Assembly: GCA_029891345.1 (NCBI GenBank) | Contig: CM057009.1 | Span: 309,048,666 to 309,112,665 of the forward strand | Source: Dryococelus australis | Lineage: Eukaryota > Arthropoda > Insecta > Phasmatodea > Phasmatidae | Direction of reading: 5' to 3' | DNA: 64,000 nucleotides | Part shown: positions 25,676 through 37,689 of the stretch, piece by piece | Position numbering within the stretch: the first letter of the stretch is position 1 | How the letters are laid out: every line of letters begins with the position of its first letter | Program-made: the position numbers and the translations under genes | The notes under the pieces: generated by a model | The model's database searches: none | What the model was told of the DNA's origin: nothing | The model's input: only the letters and a program-made list of their open reading frames with translations

Positions 25676-26147
25676 TTTGAACGGTTACTTAGTCACATGT
25701 TAGATATACTTTGCCTAATGAAACATTGGTTGAGGAGTGATGAGATTAAACATTGCCAATTTTAAAGAAATTGGAACGGTTACTTAGTCACATGTTAGAT
25801 ATACTTTGCCTAATGAAACATTGGTTGAGGAGTGATGAGATTAAACATTGCCAATTTTAAAAAAATTGAAACGGTTACTTAGTCACATGTTAGATATACT
25901 TTGCCTAATGAAACATTGGTTGAGGAGTGATGAGATTAAACATTGCCAATTTTAAAAAAATTGAAACGGTTACTTAGTCACATGTTAGATATACTTTGCC
26001 TAATGAAACATTGGTTGAGGAGTGATGAGATTAAACATTGCCAATTTTAAAAAAATTGGAACGGTTACTTAGTCACATGTTAGATATACTTTGCCTGATG
26101 AAACATTGGTTGAGGAGTGATGAGATTAAACATTGCCAATTTTAAAA
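25676..26147 (+). repeat. Tandem array, five units of 95 bp
   Basis: The word ACGGTTACTTAGTCACATG starts at 25,681, 25,776, 25,871, 25,966 and 26,061, an exact 95 bp period five times. Units differ at only a few positions, so the array is young. Each junction carries CCAATTTT followed by an A-rich spacer and AAATTG. At the fourth junction the arms CCAATTTT and AAAATTGG are perfectly complementary. There is no open frame through the array. Confidence 0.98.
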
Positions 26148-26629
26148 CTTCTATGTTGGCTCTGATTATTGCAGGTCATATTATGAGAGAGTTGGTACAT
26201 GTAGGCTGTTTACCTTAAATCAAACATTAGCAGTAAAGAAACAAACTTAGAATCAGTGTACATGTAAAGAAAATATATTAGAGGCAAGCTGTCTAGCAAT
26301 ATCTAAATATAATCTGTGTTTATTAATGCTGTTCAGGTCTCCATTAAAAGACCATTTGGATGAATTTTTCAATGGTCTGGAAAAAAATTCTTTAAAAAAT
26401 TTTAAACTACAAAAATATATTATTTTACTGGAATACTTTATGGGCCCTTTGTACACGGCTGGTTTTCACAGAGTGGAAATAACTTTTGTTTTTTCAGTCC
26501 AGTGGGAGGAGCTTAGCCAAGTAGGGAAGGTGAACAGTCACTTCAGGAATGTGGTGGGGGTTAGAGGAGTGAGTGAGTGAAGAGATTTGGACAGCTATTA
26601 ACATGAAGGTCTTGAGAGCCAATGAGGGT
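26148..26629. other. No recognised gene
   Basis: AT-rich, then G-rich on the plus strand towards 26,500-26,630. The G-rich end may be the outer part of the neighbouring SINE body. Confidence 0.4.
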
Positions 26630-26826
26630 GATTGAGGTGCGTATGGTGGGGCAGCAGTGGAATGAAAGGGTGCGGGAATGGGAGATCCTTGAGAAAACTA
26701 GCCGACTAACAGCATCGTCTGGCACGATTCCCACATGCGAAAATCCGGAGTGGGCTGCCCAGGGATTGAACCCAAATTGTTTTGGTGGGAGGCGAGCAGG
26801 CTAACCGCTCAGCCACTGCGGGCCCC
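26630..26826 (-). mobile_element. tRNA-derived SINE
   Basis: Read on the minus strand from 26,826, the sequence begins like a tRNA. It has a box A (TGGCTGAGCGGTTA) about 10 bases in and a box B (GGTTCAATCCC) about 40 bases later, as in Ser/Leu-type tRNAs. The acceptor stem does not close as a tRNA would. A non-tRNA body continues for over 100 bases, including GGATTTTCGCATGTGGGAAT. That makes it a SINE rather than a tRNA gene. The body's distal end is uncertain. Confidence 0.75.
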
Positions 26827-28332
26827 TGGGGTTATAAGTGCTTCAATCGCTACTTCTCCATCGTCTTGGGCGGGGCACACCAGGTGATAAGGGCTGGGTG
26901 GCTGCGTGTGGTTGTATTGTTGGGGAGCGTGCATCATTTCTCTTTACTTTCACATAAAGTGGCTACCTTCTGTGCTGCTAAATAGTGACGTAAAAGTGCA
27001 TCGAGGTGTAAACGGTACAGTTGTACCCAATATATTTGCAACCATGTTACTGTCATGTTTGAACTTTTCTTTGCATATTTTCCTCTCACAACTTGTATAG
27101 CTTTGGTGACCAATGCTGAAAAAAACCATACTCATCTAAGACAGACAAGTCATTTTGGGAAAATTGAAAGGCTTTTCCCATTCTGTTGTTTTCTTTTATT
27201 CCCGATAAGTTGCAAAAGCAGAAACTGCAGTGCGATTTCTACCTACCATCATGCATATTCTTTGCAGAAAACTGAATAATTATATCGCATTGAGACATAT
27301 GACTGCGTGACTGGTTCTCCACTACTGATCTAGACTTAGTTTTATTTAATGTTTGTTCATTTTGACGTGCAAAATCATAAGTTCCGGCCATATAATTGGA
27401 CAAATTATGATTTCACGTGATGTTTTAAAATTTCTGAACTAAAACTTTTTACACAGTATTAGTTACATTTTGATGGTGTTATGAAAGCTGAGTAGTATTA
27501 CGTGTGGAATGTTAACTTTTTATCTCCTTTGTAAGTGATAAATTTTAAAGCTATCGTCTGTCTGCAGCTATATTTCGCATCTGATTCACCGAGACAATAA
27601 ACAATAAAACAGGTACTTAAAAAATCTGTATGTCATACACTTGTGAAAATGCTTCTAGCAGCAGACGCCTTAGTGTGAAGAATAACACATTTCAACACTC
27701 CTGATTTTGCAGCTCCGTAGGAAGTATCAGTATGATTTTGCAGCTCCGCAAAAATATAGGTTGAGTATTTTATTAAATGCTTGGAATATAAGTTATTTTC
27801 AGGTTTTCATTGCCTTGTTAAAAAGAATACAGTTTTTGTATTTCACTACTTCTACCTTGGAATTTTTCTTAATGCATAACATCTGCTTGCAGATTGACTG
27901 AAATAATGAATAATGATATTAAAATATTTCTCAGTTACTTTTTAAATGTGTCTTAATATAAGACAAAACAACAGGAAATATTGTTATTAAAATGCACTGG
28001 AAAAGTAGTAAGTTTTTATACCATAGCCTAAACGATTGCCTTAAAAAATTCCTATATGTCACTTAAATAAAACCGTGGGATGATTATACAGTACATGCCA
28101 ATAGTATGGCCATAATAACATGCTCATTTTCTTCTCTCATGAGGGAAACTGATCTATGAGCGTATCCAGAAATTTTTTTCGGGGAAGACTGGGCTTTAGT
28201 GGGCCTGCGACTGTTGAAGCAATTGGTGTAAAAAGAATTTTTCATTTAGGAGCTATAAAGGAAGTCATTGAATGCATGTCCACACGTACACAACACATTG
28301 AGTTAGGAGGACCATTCATGTGTAAATAAGTA
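26827..28332. other. No recognised gene; small local duplication
   Basis: The only structure I see is a 30 bp direct duplication of GATTTTGCAGCTCCG at about 27,702 and 27,732. Both copies contain a splice-acceptor-like TTTTGCAG. Confidence 0.4.
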
Positions 28333-28568
28333 TAGCCTGTTCACAATAAAGTGAGCACTTTTCAAGGCCCTCCCAACAGGCATTAACCATTATTAAATAT
28401 ATCTTATCACAGCCCTAGGCATTAAATTTTGCTGGTGGTGAAATGTATACACTGTTTATTAGTTACATTTCAATGTTTATATTAAAAAGCACCAGGAAGA
28501 TGGAAATTCTATGAAAGGAGAAATTTTTAAGTGCCTTAAAAAGTGCTCACTTTACCGTGAACAGTCTA
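28333..28568. mobile_element. MITE, Tc1/mariner-like, copy 1
   Basis: A 236 bp non-coding element flanked by TA on both sides (28,331-28,332 and 28,569-28,570). It has long terminal inverted repeats: TAGCCTGTTCA and AAAGTGAGCACTTTT at the left, AAAGTGCTCACTTT and TGAACAGTCTA at the right. It matches the element at 61,651-61,888 over its full length. TA target duplications and the absence of coding sequence point to a non-autonomous Tc1/mariner relative. Confidence 0.9.
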
Positions 28569-29192
28569 TAATCATATCATATGCCATTAGTAAACATTTG
28601 TAAAAGTTATGTCAGCCTTTGAAATCTCGTGAAGGACTTTGTTGACATTGAATGCTATACGAATTTTATGTAACCAGGTTTTATGGGTAATTTCATCATA
28701 ATTGCAGCATTGAATAAAGTATCTGCCGTTAATTGTTAATTTTAAAACAGGGCTCAAATTTCTTTGAGTTATTTGTAATATTATTTTAATTCATTTAAAT
28801 CGCAAAATTAATGTGTGTGTGTCTATATATGTATATATCATAAAGGCCAGCAATAACATGAACAAAAGGGTCTTTAGATATTAAAAATTTCTGCCACTCG
28901 TATTAATTTTGTTACTCTTGTAAATGTTTTCCATTGTATCATGCTGAAATTTCTGAGAAAAATAGTAATGAATATTTTAATAGTACTTGATGCAGAACAG
29001 ACAGACTTTTATTATTGATATCCACTGGTAAATACATTACAAATAATAATAACGTTAATTATTTCCTTATTTGAACACTTTATTTGACGAGTTACTGATT
29101 GCTCTCAAAGCATTGTTCAGAGAAATTCATACAAAACGGCTTGTGGGTTGATATGGAATGTATACAAAACTGATAGTTTAATTCTTTTGCAG

Positions 29193-29325
29193 GGGTGATA
29201 CAATACTGAATGGAATTTGTCAACCATATTTTACAATTGAGGCTACCAATGTACCAGAATCATTTGAAGAGGAAAATTTAATTATTTTGTCACATGATGA
29301 CTATAAAATGAATCATATGAATTAA
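29193..29325 (+). CDS. Possible terminal exon, unknown protein
   Basis: A good splice acceptor (TTTAATTCTTTTGCAG) ends at 29,192. The only open frame after it begins GDTILNGICQPYF, runs through IEATNVPESFEEENLI and ends at a TAA (29,323). The frame needs one base to complete a codon begun in an earlier exon, so the intron would be phase 2. AATAAA follows 21 bases after the stop. The acidic, mixed composition looks protein-like. I do not recognise it. The candidate exon at 23,124 does not supply the right phase, so at least one intermediate exon would be needed. Confidence 0.35.
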
Positions 29326-29345
29326 TACAGTTTTTAATCATGCAA

Positions 29346-29351
29346 AATAAA
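29346..29351 (+). terminator. Poly(A) signal candidate
   Basis: AATAAA lies 21 bases after the stop of the possible terminal exon, a plausible distance for a very short 3' UTR. In AT-rich DNA this hexamer is common, so the weight comes from the combination. Confidence 0.3.
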
Positions 29352-29759
29352 TTATTATAAATATTTATATTCTAATATATTGTAGTTATAATTTAGTGGC
29401 ATTACTAACAAAATAATTAAATTTGCCATATTTTAAAAGATGTGTTAACTGCATTTATAGGAGCCAACAAAAATTTTTTTTACGGAAGAAATAAAATATT
29501 ACCTATTCAAAAAATACAGAATTACATCTTCCCAAAACAGGCAGGAATAGTTCTGACATCTGCTATTAGGGCGAACCGGGAATGCCCTGCATCCAATCAC
29601 ATACAGTGACAAGTATCTTGGAGCCTATTCTAACAATGTTTTGTTGTCGTTCTAGCATGTTGTAAAACTATTGAACTCACAGATGTGATGTAATAAGATG
29701 TTCTCTGTGTCAAAGTGCGTTTCAGGGCTAGACATTATCTGCGCGTCCTTTTCTTTAAA

Positions 29760-29990
29760 ATTTTTGGGAGTGTAAGAAATTGGCAATTTGGGGGGGGGGG
29801 GGGGGGTGAAGGCTGCTGGCCCAGTGCGACTTCGATAATAGGTGACGGCCGGGCTGTGTTGCCGGCAATCTTCCAGGTTGCCGCATCTCACCTCCAGTCG
29901 CGCGGCTCTGGTCAAGCTCCTCTTGACTTTGCCCTGCTCTCTCAACCCTGGGTGCGACACATGGCGCAGAACTTTTCAATAGACTGGAGT
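29760..29990. other. GC-rich block with a 17-base G run
   Basis: A sharp GC-rich island interrupts AT-rich DNA. It begins with a G run at 29,790-29,806. Open frames of 74-102 codons on both strands reflect the composition. I found no tRNA boxes or protein motif. It could be a SINE head, a CpG island or another insertion. Confidence 0.4.
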
Positions 29991-30435
29991 CGATTCAGAC
30001 TTGTCCTTGCCACAAAATAATGCAGTTTTCCAACTAGTGGTATTACAACTTACTGATGATTATAATTAATTATTTTTTTCCTGTTTTCCTCGAATATTTC
30101 CCAAAACCTCAAAAGTCCAATAAAAAAATTCAATACTAAGATCACACCCACCTCATCAAATGCTGTTTCTATTGCAGACTAGTCAAAAGACACTGTGTAC
30201 GACTCTAAAACCTATATGCAAGTTAACATTACCAGATGAAATGATGAAATTAGTTGTTTTCAGTTGATGGCGCCAAGGAAATTTTGCGGGTACAGTGACC
30301 TGTAGGCTTGATTCCACTGTCCTGCATAATCTCGAGTATCAACTATTTGTTACTGTCTCATAGACATCCAGGCAGTGTCTAATAATAAGATATAATTATA
30401 TTGAAAGAATGGTGCATATGCCTTGTTGGTCGTAA

Positions 30436-30663
30436 AATGTTTTTACCAAATTTTCCAAACCCTACCAATTGGGAAAGCACATTACCGTAAACGGGATAGT
30501 TAAGTGCTATAGAGTTATGGTTTCTCTGCATATCTGTCTGTTTCCAAAAAATGTTCGCGTAGATCACATTTCGGTGCCTATAATCATAGGCATGCGTAAG
30601 GAGTGTGCCAAGTGTGTCCAGGCACATCCTAATGACGGGACAATTGTTCCTGTTCTGGATTGA
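30436..30663 (+). CDS. Possible 3'-terminal exon or gene fragment
   Basis: The frame is open from 30,436 to a TGA at 30,661. Its latter part reads MVSLHICLFPKNVRVDHISV and then IIGMRKECAKCVQAHPND, with a CxxC pair. A poly(A) signal AATAAA lies at 30,762, about 100 bases downstream. Possible acceptors (for example before 30,512) have weak pyrimidine tracts. I recognise no domain and cannot exclude a chance frame. Confidence 0.25.
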   Translation, partial: NVFTKFSKPYQLGKHITVNGIVKCYRVMVSLHICLFPKNVRVDHISVPIIIGMRKECAKCVQAHPNDGTIVPVLD

Positions 30664-32589
30664 AATTTTGTTGTAAAATATGGTCTGGGTGTCATGACAA
30701 ACTTGACATGTATTTGTAATGTATAGTTATAATTACTGAATTTAGAATGTGTGGTTTTGGAAATAAATTTCGTTGCATTGGATTTAACCTGTAGATGGAT
30801 TTTTTAATTATATTTTAGTTGAATCATTTTATTTATAAAACTAAATTTATTTTTAAGTTAAAGAATTTACCAATAATTTAAGTTATTTTATTAATGGTTT
30901 CATTTCAATTTGCAAATTTAAAAGAAAAATGGGTTTTCACAATTTTGGCAAAACTATCACTATTTAAAAATTTAAAATAATTTCCTGAGGGAGAAAGCCT
31001 TGAAACACAACTTTATAGGTGGTCGTTGTTGAATATCTTTGTGCACACTCTATTGATGAAAGCGCTGCACACGTATGCCTATAAAACAGATACACGTCCC
31101 TTTTAATAATGTAGCCTAATCCTTACGTATTACGGAATTAGGACACTGATTAATTAATTAATGAAAGGAAAATTCAGGGAGTGTATTACATTAAAACAAA
31201 ATTTGACTGTCACTTACAAAATAAACTATCACTTAACTCGTGTGTAGGTCTACTAGTACGCTAGGACCTCTACAACTTGCTAGCAAGCTCATTTCACAGA
31301 CTATTCCCATTTATCCAGTTAAGATATTCTTAATTATGTTTCGCAGTGTTTCAATAGTCATGATTATCATGGTAAACCACAAGTCATTTTAAAAGTTACG
31401 GATATTTTCAGTTGTAGATTTTTTTTTATATTATTGGATTTCCTCCTCTTTGCTTGTAGGCTACCTCCTTCTGCAGTTTGTCAAGTATACACATTTCATC
31501 CACTTTGGCTTCTCTGCTGGTATCTGTTATTAATATAGAATTTTTTTAATGGGGTATTTAGCATTATTTATATTTATTGCATAGTCAGTATGTTTAAAAA
31601 AAAGTTCTACAGAAATAGTAGTACTTCAAAAATTAATTTTTAAAATGACATTTAATGCTATAAGCCCCCAACGGCTATATAAATAAGTGAAATACTATGC
31701 ACAGTCAATTGATAACCTGTTACCAACTTGGAGAACAGTCACATTAACTGAGAACCAGCAACTATATGAGTAATGAAAATCATATTTCTGGGGAAATCCC
31801 AAATGAATCAGTGAAATTTAGTTGCTGTAATAATCAATAACCTGATTATATTTTCCATCAGAACCATTCTCGTTGGTTTTGGGCTCTATTATCACTATTT
31901 CAGGTTTAGATAAAGACAATGTGCTGCATGGACAGGGGAGTAGAGTTATTAATTTACAATTGGTAAACAAAAACAATTTTTCAATCAGTAAATTAAATTT
32001 TAGGTTTCACCAATCCAAACAGGGTACAGTGGAGAAGAGAAAATAATAAATTCTTTCTTTAGTGAAACACATTTAGGTGACTGCAAAAAAATACATCATG
32101 ATTCCTTATATTCGTGCAACAAGCACAACCATAATGAGCTTCACTGGGAATTCTCCCAAGTGAGGAAATTGTATCAACTTTTTTTTATAAACAAACTTGC
32201 TACTTCCAATATTTTCTGTCATGTCTGAAAGGCATGTTGTTGGCATGGGACCACCATTTTTATTTTCCAAGTACGTGCTTTCTATAAGCTTAACAAAATC
32301 GTAAAAAGAAACTTTGCATAAAATGTTACCATCTTAAATAAGCACAGAAAACTTTGCATATTTGAAAAGGGGAAGTCAGCGTTTTTGTTTAGTCAGGATA
32401 TGTTTGAAACAGATCATACAAGAGTAGATGAAGACGGTGTTCCAAAGACAATTGTGAAGAGCTCGTAGTTGGTAGACTGGTGGTATAAAACTTACCGACA
32501 CATTGACAGATCAGACAAATATAGTTTTTTTTTTACTCGATCACACATTCTAATGGCGTCTTCTCGGTGCTTGGTATACATTATATAGT
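30664..32589. other. No recognised gene
   Basis: Very AT-rich sequence with no repeats or motifs I can support, apart from the AATAAA at 30,762. Confidence 0.45.
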
Positions 32590-32594
32590 TTAAA

Positions 32595-32720
32595 CTCCTT
32601 TAGCTCTGGCAACTGACGTCAGTTTCGGTAAACCTGGTTTGATTCCTGGGGATCACTTCACCTTCATTGGCGTGCAAGACATGTGATGAGCACCATCCAG
32701 GTTCGGCATTTGCTTACGCG
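32595..32720 (+). mobile_element. Possible decayed tRNA-type SINE
   Basis: A box-B-like GGTTTGATTCC at about 32,637 follows a box-A-like TAGCTCTGGCAA at 32,601. A GC-richer tail (CACTTCACCTTCATTGG) comes after. Spacing between the boxes is acceptable. No acceptor stem is visible. Its body does not resemble the SINE at 26,630. Confidence 0.3.
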
Positions 32721-35700
32721 TGATAATCATTCGAGTACCCGCGCATACTACATTTGAATAACTCGAAAGTCAAAAAATCTGATTACCTTGTCATTCAAAT
32801 TGTACCGGTTCGATTTAGAATATTCTAAATGATTAAACTTTGCCAGCGGGTTCCCTTAAGTTAAATTGGTGATGTTTAGCGAACTCCGAAATGCAGCTAA
32901 AATTTTACAATTTGTTACATGAAGAAGACTATTTACCACAGAACAGTAATTGTAACACCAAATGTGGGAACACAGAAACAGCTATCCTTCTTCATAAAAT
33001 GACTGAACCTGATGGTGTCTTTTGTGCTTTTAATATTAATACACCCTAGTGCTAACCGGTTGTTAAAATATTCGTGCCTAGTGACAAACGAAGTTGGTTG
33101 AGTTTAATTAGGCAATGGTGTGTAAACTGTCATATGTATTCAACTACATGAAAGCTCTATAACAATGTAACTAATAGTGTAAAATATAATACAAAATACG
33201 TTTGTGTGTGTATGTGAAAGAGGAAAGGTGACTTTTCATTTAGTGTTTTCTTAGAATAATTTCTGAATGCCGTATGCTAGCAAAGTAATTACTGTATTGT
33301 GTATAATTTACTGTACAAATAATTGATTGTTGATGGAGCAAACCACATTTTTGCTGAATGAGGTGATGTAACTTATTATTTATAAAAATTGTTGTATATT
33401 TCTGGGTTATTTGTTCACCAGTTCTGACATTTGTGTAGATTATGTACATTTTTGTTGCTTTTCCATTAGACTTACGATGCTTCCTGTAGAATTCTGATGC
33501 AGAAATGAAAACACGAAAAACGATGGTCTCAAGTGTCCCGTTAGCTCATGGTATAAAAAAGAAATAAAAAATATATAAATAATCACAGTGATACGTAGTA
33601 TTTACAGATATCTCAAGCCTATTTTCATGTCACCAATCATCAAATATTTTAGCCTATGGCTACAATGGCCGATTCGAAAGCGAAAGTGTGCATGTGATAC
33701 CAGAAAAGAAGACTGTTCCAGACAGACAATACCAATATTTACCATAATGGCTAATTAGCAAAATCTCTGTTAAGTTTCGGTTCTTATTAGGGAATAAGTG
33801 AATTTGTGTCTGTAAATGAAAGATGTACTGCACTTTTCCTTTGAATAGCAATAACTGATTAGTGGTCTCGTAATGTGTGATGTGTTGAATGTACCACCTT
33901 TTTCTTTTGGAGTATCTCTCTGATTCAGTAGGTTGTAGATCAGATATATATGGTAAAATGACTTATCCAAGTGATTTCTAACACAACGTTCTTGTTTCAG
34001 TTGGCACTGAGTTTGTCTATAACTTAGGCCTACACATTTATGCTATATGTGTTCTTAATACAAGTTATAAATTTATGCTATACCTTTTTTTCATGTGTTG
34101 TAAAACCTAACATTAACCTTATAAATTCAGATTTAGGCATCATTGGAATACTTTCCATAGATTCATAATCAATCTGTTTTATGTAACATGCATGTGTATG
34201 TATGGGTGTGTTGATGAGAATAATGCTCATTGGGAACCAATTTCCTATGAAATTAATAACATATGTACGTTCGTGTAGTTTGTATGTGTTTGGGTTTTTC
34301 TGCCACCTACTTATAGCTGGTCAGAATTTATTGCAATCATTTCAGAATTTTTGTAAAGGATCACTTTTATGAATTAATAATTAACTACTCATAAAATTTT
34401 CTAACTAAATTTTTTATGAAACGTAAGTTAATATTTTATGATCTGATGAGTTTCGTATTTTTCAGTTATGACTTTTTATTTGTCAATTATGTGTTTATAT
34501 TTTAATAAATAGCCTCAATGTTATAATTTTTAACGTTAATTTTTTAATTATTTGTTAATAATTAAACAGCATAAATAAAATAGTCATTTTAACTATTACA
34601 TTAAATGATGCAGCCATCAAAACGTATGCTTCAAGAATTATTGTTACAGCTATGCTACTAACAAGTTCAGTCTAGCCAGTCGTTGAGCAATTTTTAATAC
34701 CCATGTCTGCAGAGAACAGAACCCACAGCTACTGATTGCGATAGTGAACTTTATTGCTAGGCTCATAATTTAGGCATAGATACACGGTTTGAACCTTTAT
34801 ATTATTTCTTTCTCTACATTTCCTATAGTTTTATTCCCCAAATATCTATTCAGGCAAAACTCTTTAAGCATCTTCCTTTTATGCTGAAACGTTTCTGGAA
34901 TTTTGTGCAAATGTTTAGTAAATATTTTTTTTCTTGAATTCTTTCATATTTATAAACATTAACCATTGAGAGATGGCAAGGAAGAAACTGTGAGTCAATT
35001 CCTAAAATATGAAACAGTTTTATTGAGCGGTTTTGGCAATAAGTTTAGAGGTTTTCTTGCACTTCAAGTTAAATTTTCCTCACACTGGCTATTCTTCCAG
35101 TACTAAGTCAGGGAATAAGCTCCGTTCCCTGGCTTACCAGGCACTACATGCAGCATAGCAGCAGCCACATGTATACTGTATAGAACCTCCTTGGTACAAT
35201 ATACTGTGTTATGTTTGTTTTGATGATAAACCCATTTTTGCACTACATGAATGTGCATTGTGTAATGTCCGTAAATTCACATTTATCTCATATTTCTGGC
35301 ATGACTTTATAATTAAATAACTTACTGAATTTGTAGTACTTTCTGTATTTGTAGTCTCCAGCATAATTATTTATGAGCTGAGTTTTTGAATTAAGCTATG
35401 AATTGTTATTTCATACTGTTCACTGGTCTGAATATCTAATATCTTCTAATTTTCTCCCTGTAGTAAGCAAATCAATATTTTTTTATAGGCTATGTACTAT
35501 ATACGCATATTATTTTTAGAAGAAAATTAAAGTAATTTTCAGTTTTGCTGCTTTGAGAAAATTAATCTTAGTAATTAATGAATTGGATATTTTCTTTACT
35601 TTAGCCACCGCTAAGCTGCTGCCCAGAAGTCTGTTTAAAATTTGATTTGACAGCATTATTAAATGGTTATATCTAACTAGTTGTTGCGAAATGTTGAAAA

Positions 35701-35851
35701 ATGATAATCTCAGGGAGACTCAAACTGATGCCAGATTGTTATGATTAACATAAGTGCAAAATGCTCTTATATTATTATTGTAAAGTGTTACAAATTTTTT
35801 AAAAATTTAGTTGGATGTGGTTTTTAAACTTGATCCATGCTATACTTCCAG
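32721..35851. other. No recognised gene
   Basis: AT-rich intergenic or intronic sequence. Short frames near 33,240-33,970 have no recognisable content. Confidence 0.45.
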
Positions 35852-35985
35852 ATGACCGTGTAATCCTCTATCATTATCGGCTCGTTACGAGAATACCAGC
35901 CCACGAGCAACAATTTGGCAACTTTCACTTAAAACATTCATCCTATACAGGCCATATGCTTTTATCACCTATCTCTCTCGTAAAG
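35852..35985 (+). CDS. Possible internal exon, unknown protein
   Basis: A pyrimidine-containing acceptor (CTATACTTCCAG) and a donor AAAG/GTAAAA bracket a 134-base open stretch. It encodes DDRVILYHYRLVTRIPAHEQ, then FGNFHLKHSSYTGHMLLSP. Intron phases would be 1 at the start and 0 at the end. No domain is recognised and no partner exon is joined. Chance is possible in a window this long. Confidence 0.22.
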
Positions 35986-36229
35986 GTAAAAATTGTCTGC
36001 ATCTTAAATTTTAATCTACAAATTTTCTAAAATTTTATGCAGACATTGGGTGTATATATATAACTGATTTTCTTAGGTGGTTTATTAAAAATAACCAATC
36101 AGTGATGGTGAGGATAAACCAGTATGCCAGTCCTCAAATTATGAAACTATTTGAATGAGTACTTCGAGAGAAATTGCAAGTTAAGTTTATAGGATATTTC
36201 TGCATTTCCTCTTGCTGCGTCTATGACTT

Positions 36230-36500
36230 GGTAGATACTCGACCCGGACCAGTTCTATCCACAGCAACGGCAATGGAGTTCACACGTTGCCGCTAGGTAA
36301 CAGCACAATCAATTTTTGTCGGATGGCATCTCCATAGTGCCCGGCGACACAACCTTCCCCTTCGGCTACTTCTCTTACACTAAAGCTCTCGCATTAGCGC
36401 ACTGGCTTATGTACAGCATGCGGTGCTGTTTCGGAGATCTATTTTTGCTATCCAGATATCGCTCTCCCAGTTTCGTGAGATTTCGACGCTGTGCTAATTT
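36230..36500. promoter_or_regulatory. CpG-rich patch with X-box-like inverted site
   Basis: A GC/CpG-rich patch carries GTTGCC at 36,286 and GGTAAC at 36,296, an inverted pair resembling RFX half-sites. The 4-base spacer is longer than the usual 0-3. It could be a CpG promoter for a gene not visible here. Evidence is compositional and weak. Confidence 0.2.
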
Positions 36501-37689
36501 TCACACCACTGGAACAGCCTTAATTCAAAACTGAGATACAACCAGAGCCTAGAATAGAAAACTGCAGTTCAGCAATTAGCATTTGCATTATTGTAAATAA
36601 TCAATATCAATGCCCCACAGATTAATTTTTTGTCACATTATGAAATTTTCCTAAGGCAGTAATTCGGGCTGATATCAATATTAATTTTTATCTCTGTTAA
36701 TTTAACAATAAAAGTTTGGTTTTAAAAATTTTGATTTATTACTTTATGCTCATTTCTTTTCATTTACTTGTAATATATATACATATATACACATACAGTA
36801 TTCCTACAGGAACTTCACCTGTGTGCAAATTTTTAAATTGATTGTATATATAGAAGTTGGTTAAATTTAGCTTACAAGATTTAATCGTAACTAACCAGTG
36901 AAGCTAAATGAATGCCTGTAATATTACTCAGCAAACTTTCTTCGTCCCTTTGTAACATTCTCATCCCATTTGGTGGTTGGACATGGGAGTGCTACACATA
37001 TCCACATAACCAAGCCAATGCAAACTACTACAAAAATTACATGTATGCTTGCATAACTGTTGATATTGTGATATTCTTATGACAGGCACATGTGTTAGTG
37101 ACCATTGCATATATGTAAAAAAATTGTTAGTGTAACCGTACAGGCTATGTTAAAATAAACAAAACATTTAACATGAATTTTTTTACTAGCTTAAATCATG
37201 CCCTACAAAATCATATTACAATGTTAAAGAAATTTTACTATATCTAGTTGACTTTAGGTTCCGGCAATGACATTTTGAAATTGAATGTATAATTACTGAC
37301 ATATGTCTTTTCTTACCCGTACATACTGAAATAATTACGTTTTATTCACATTGGATGTGTAAAATGTTATGTATTGAAAGAATATAAGAGATATTGAAGG
37401 AAACTATATCATGTAGTGTAAACAATTAGCACAATTCAACATTAACGTAAAATTTACATATTTAATACATACCTAATTCCAAAATATACAAAATCCTATA
37501 TTAGTTGAAATATATGGAAAATCTGTCAATGCACCATTGCAATAGTACAATTTATAGGTATGTGCTGAAACAGGTGAAACTTGTAAACATAAAAAATAGA
37601 TTTTTGTGAGGAAGTCTGTTTTTCTTTTAAATCATCTCGGTCAGTTTTGGTTTGTTCACTTGCAGTTCAATTAAATGGAGTCCGTGAAT
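36501..37689. other. No recognised gene
   Basis: AT-rich DNA with short TA-rich patches near 36,770-36,800. Confidence 0.45.

Noticed and set aside
25676-26147. CRISPR-like array
   Set aside because: Whole 95 bp units repeat without unique spacers, in eukaryotic DNA.
26745-26826. tRNA gene
   Set aside because: Boxes A and B are present, but the acceptor stem does not pair and the sequence continues into a SINE body.
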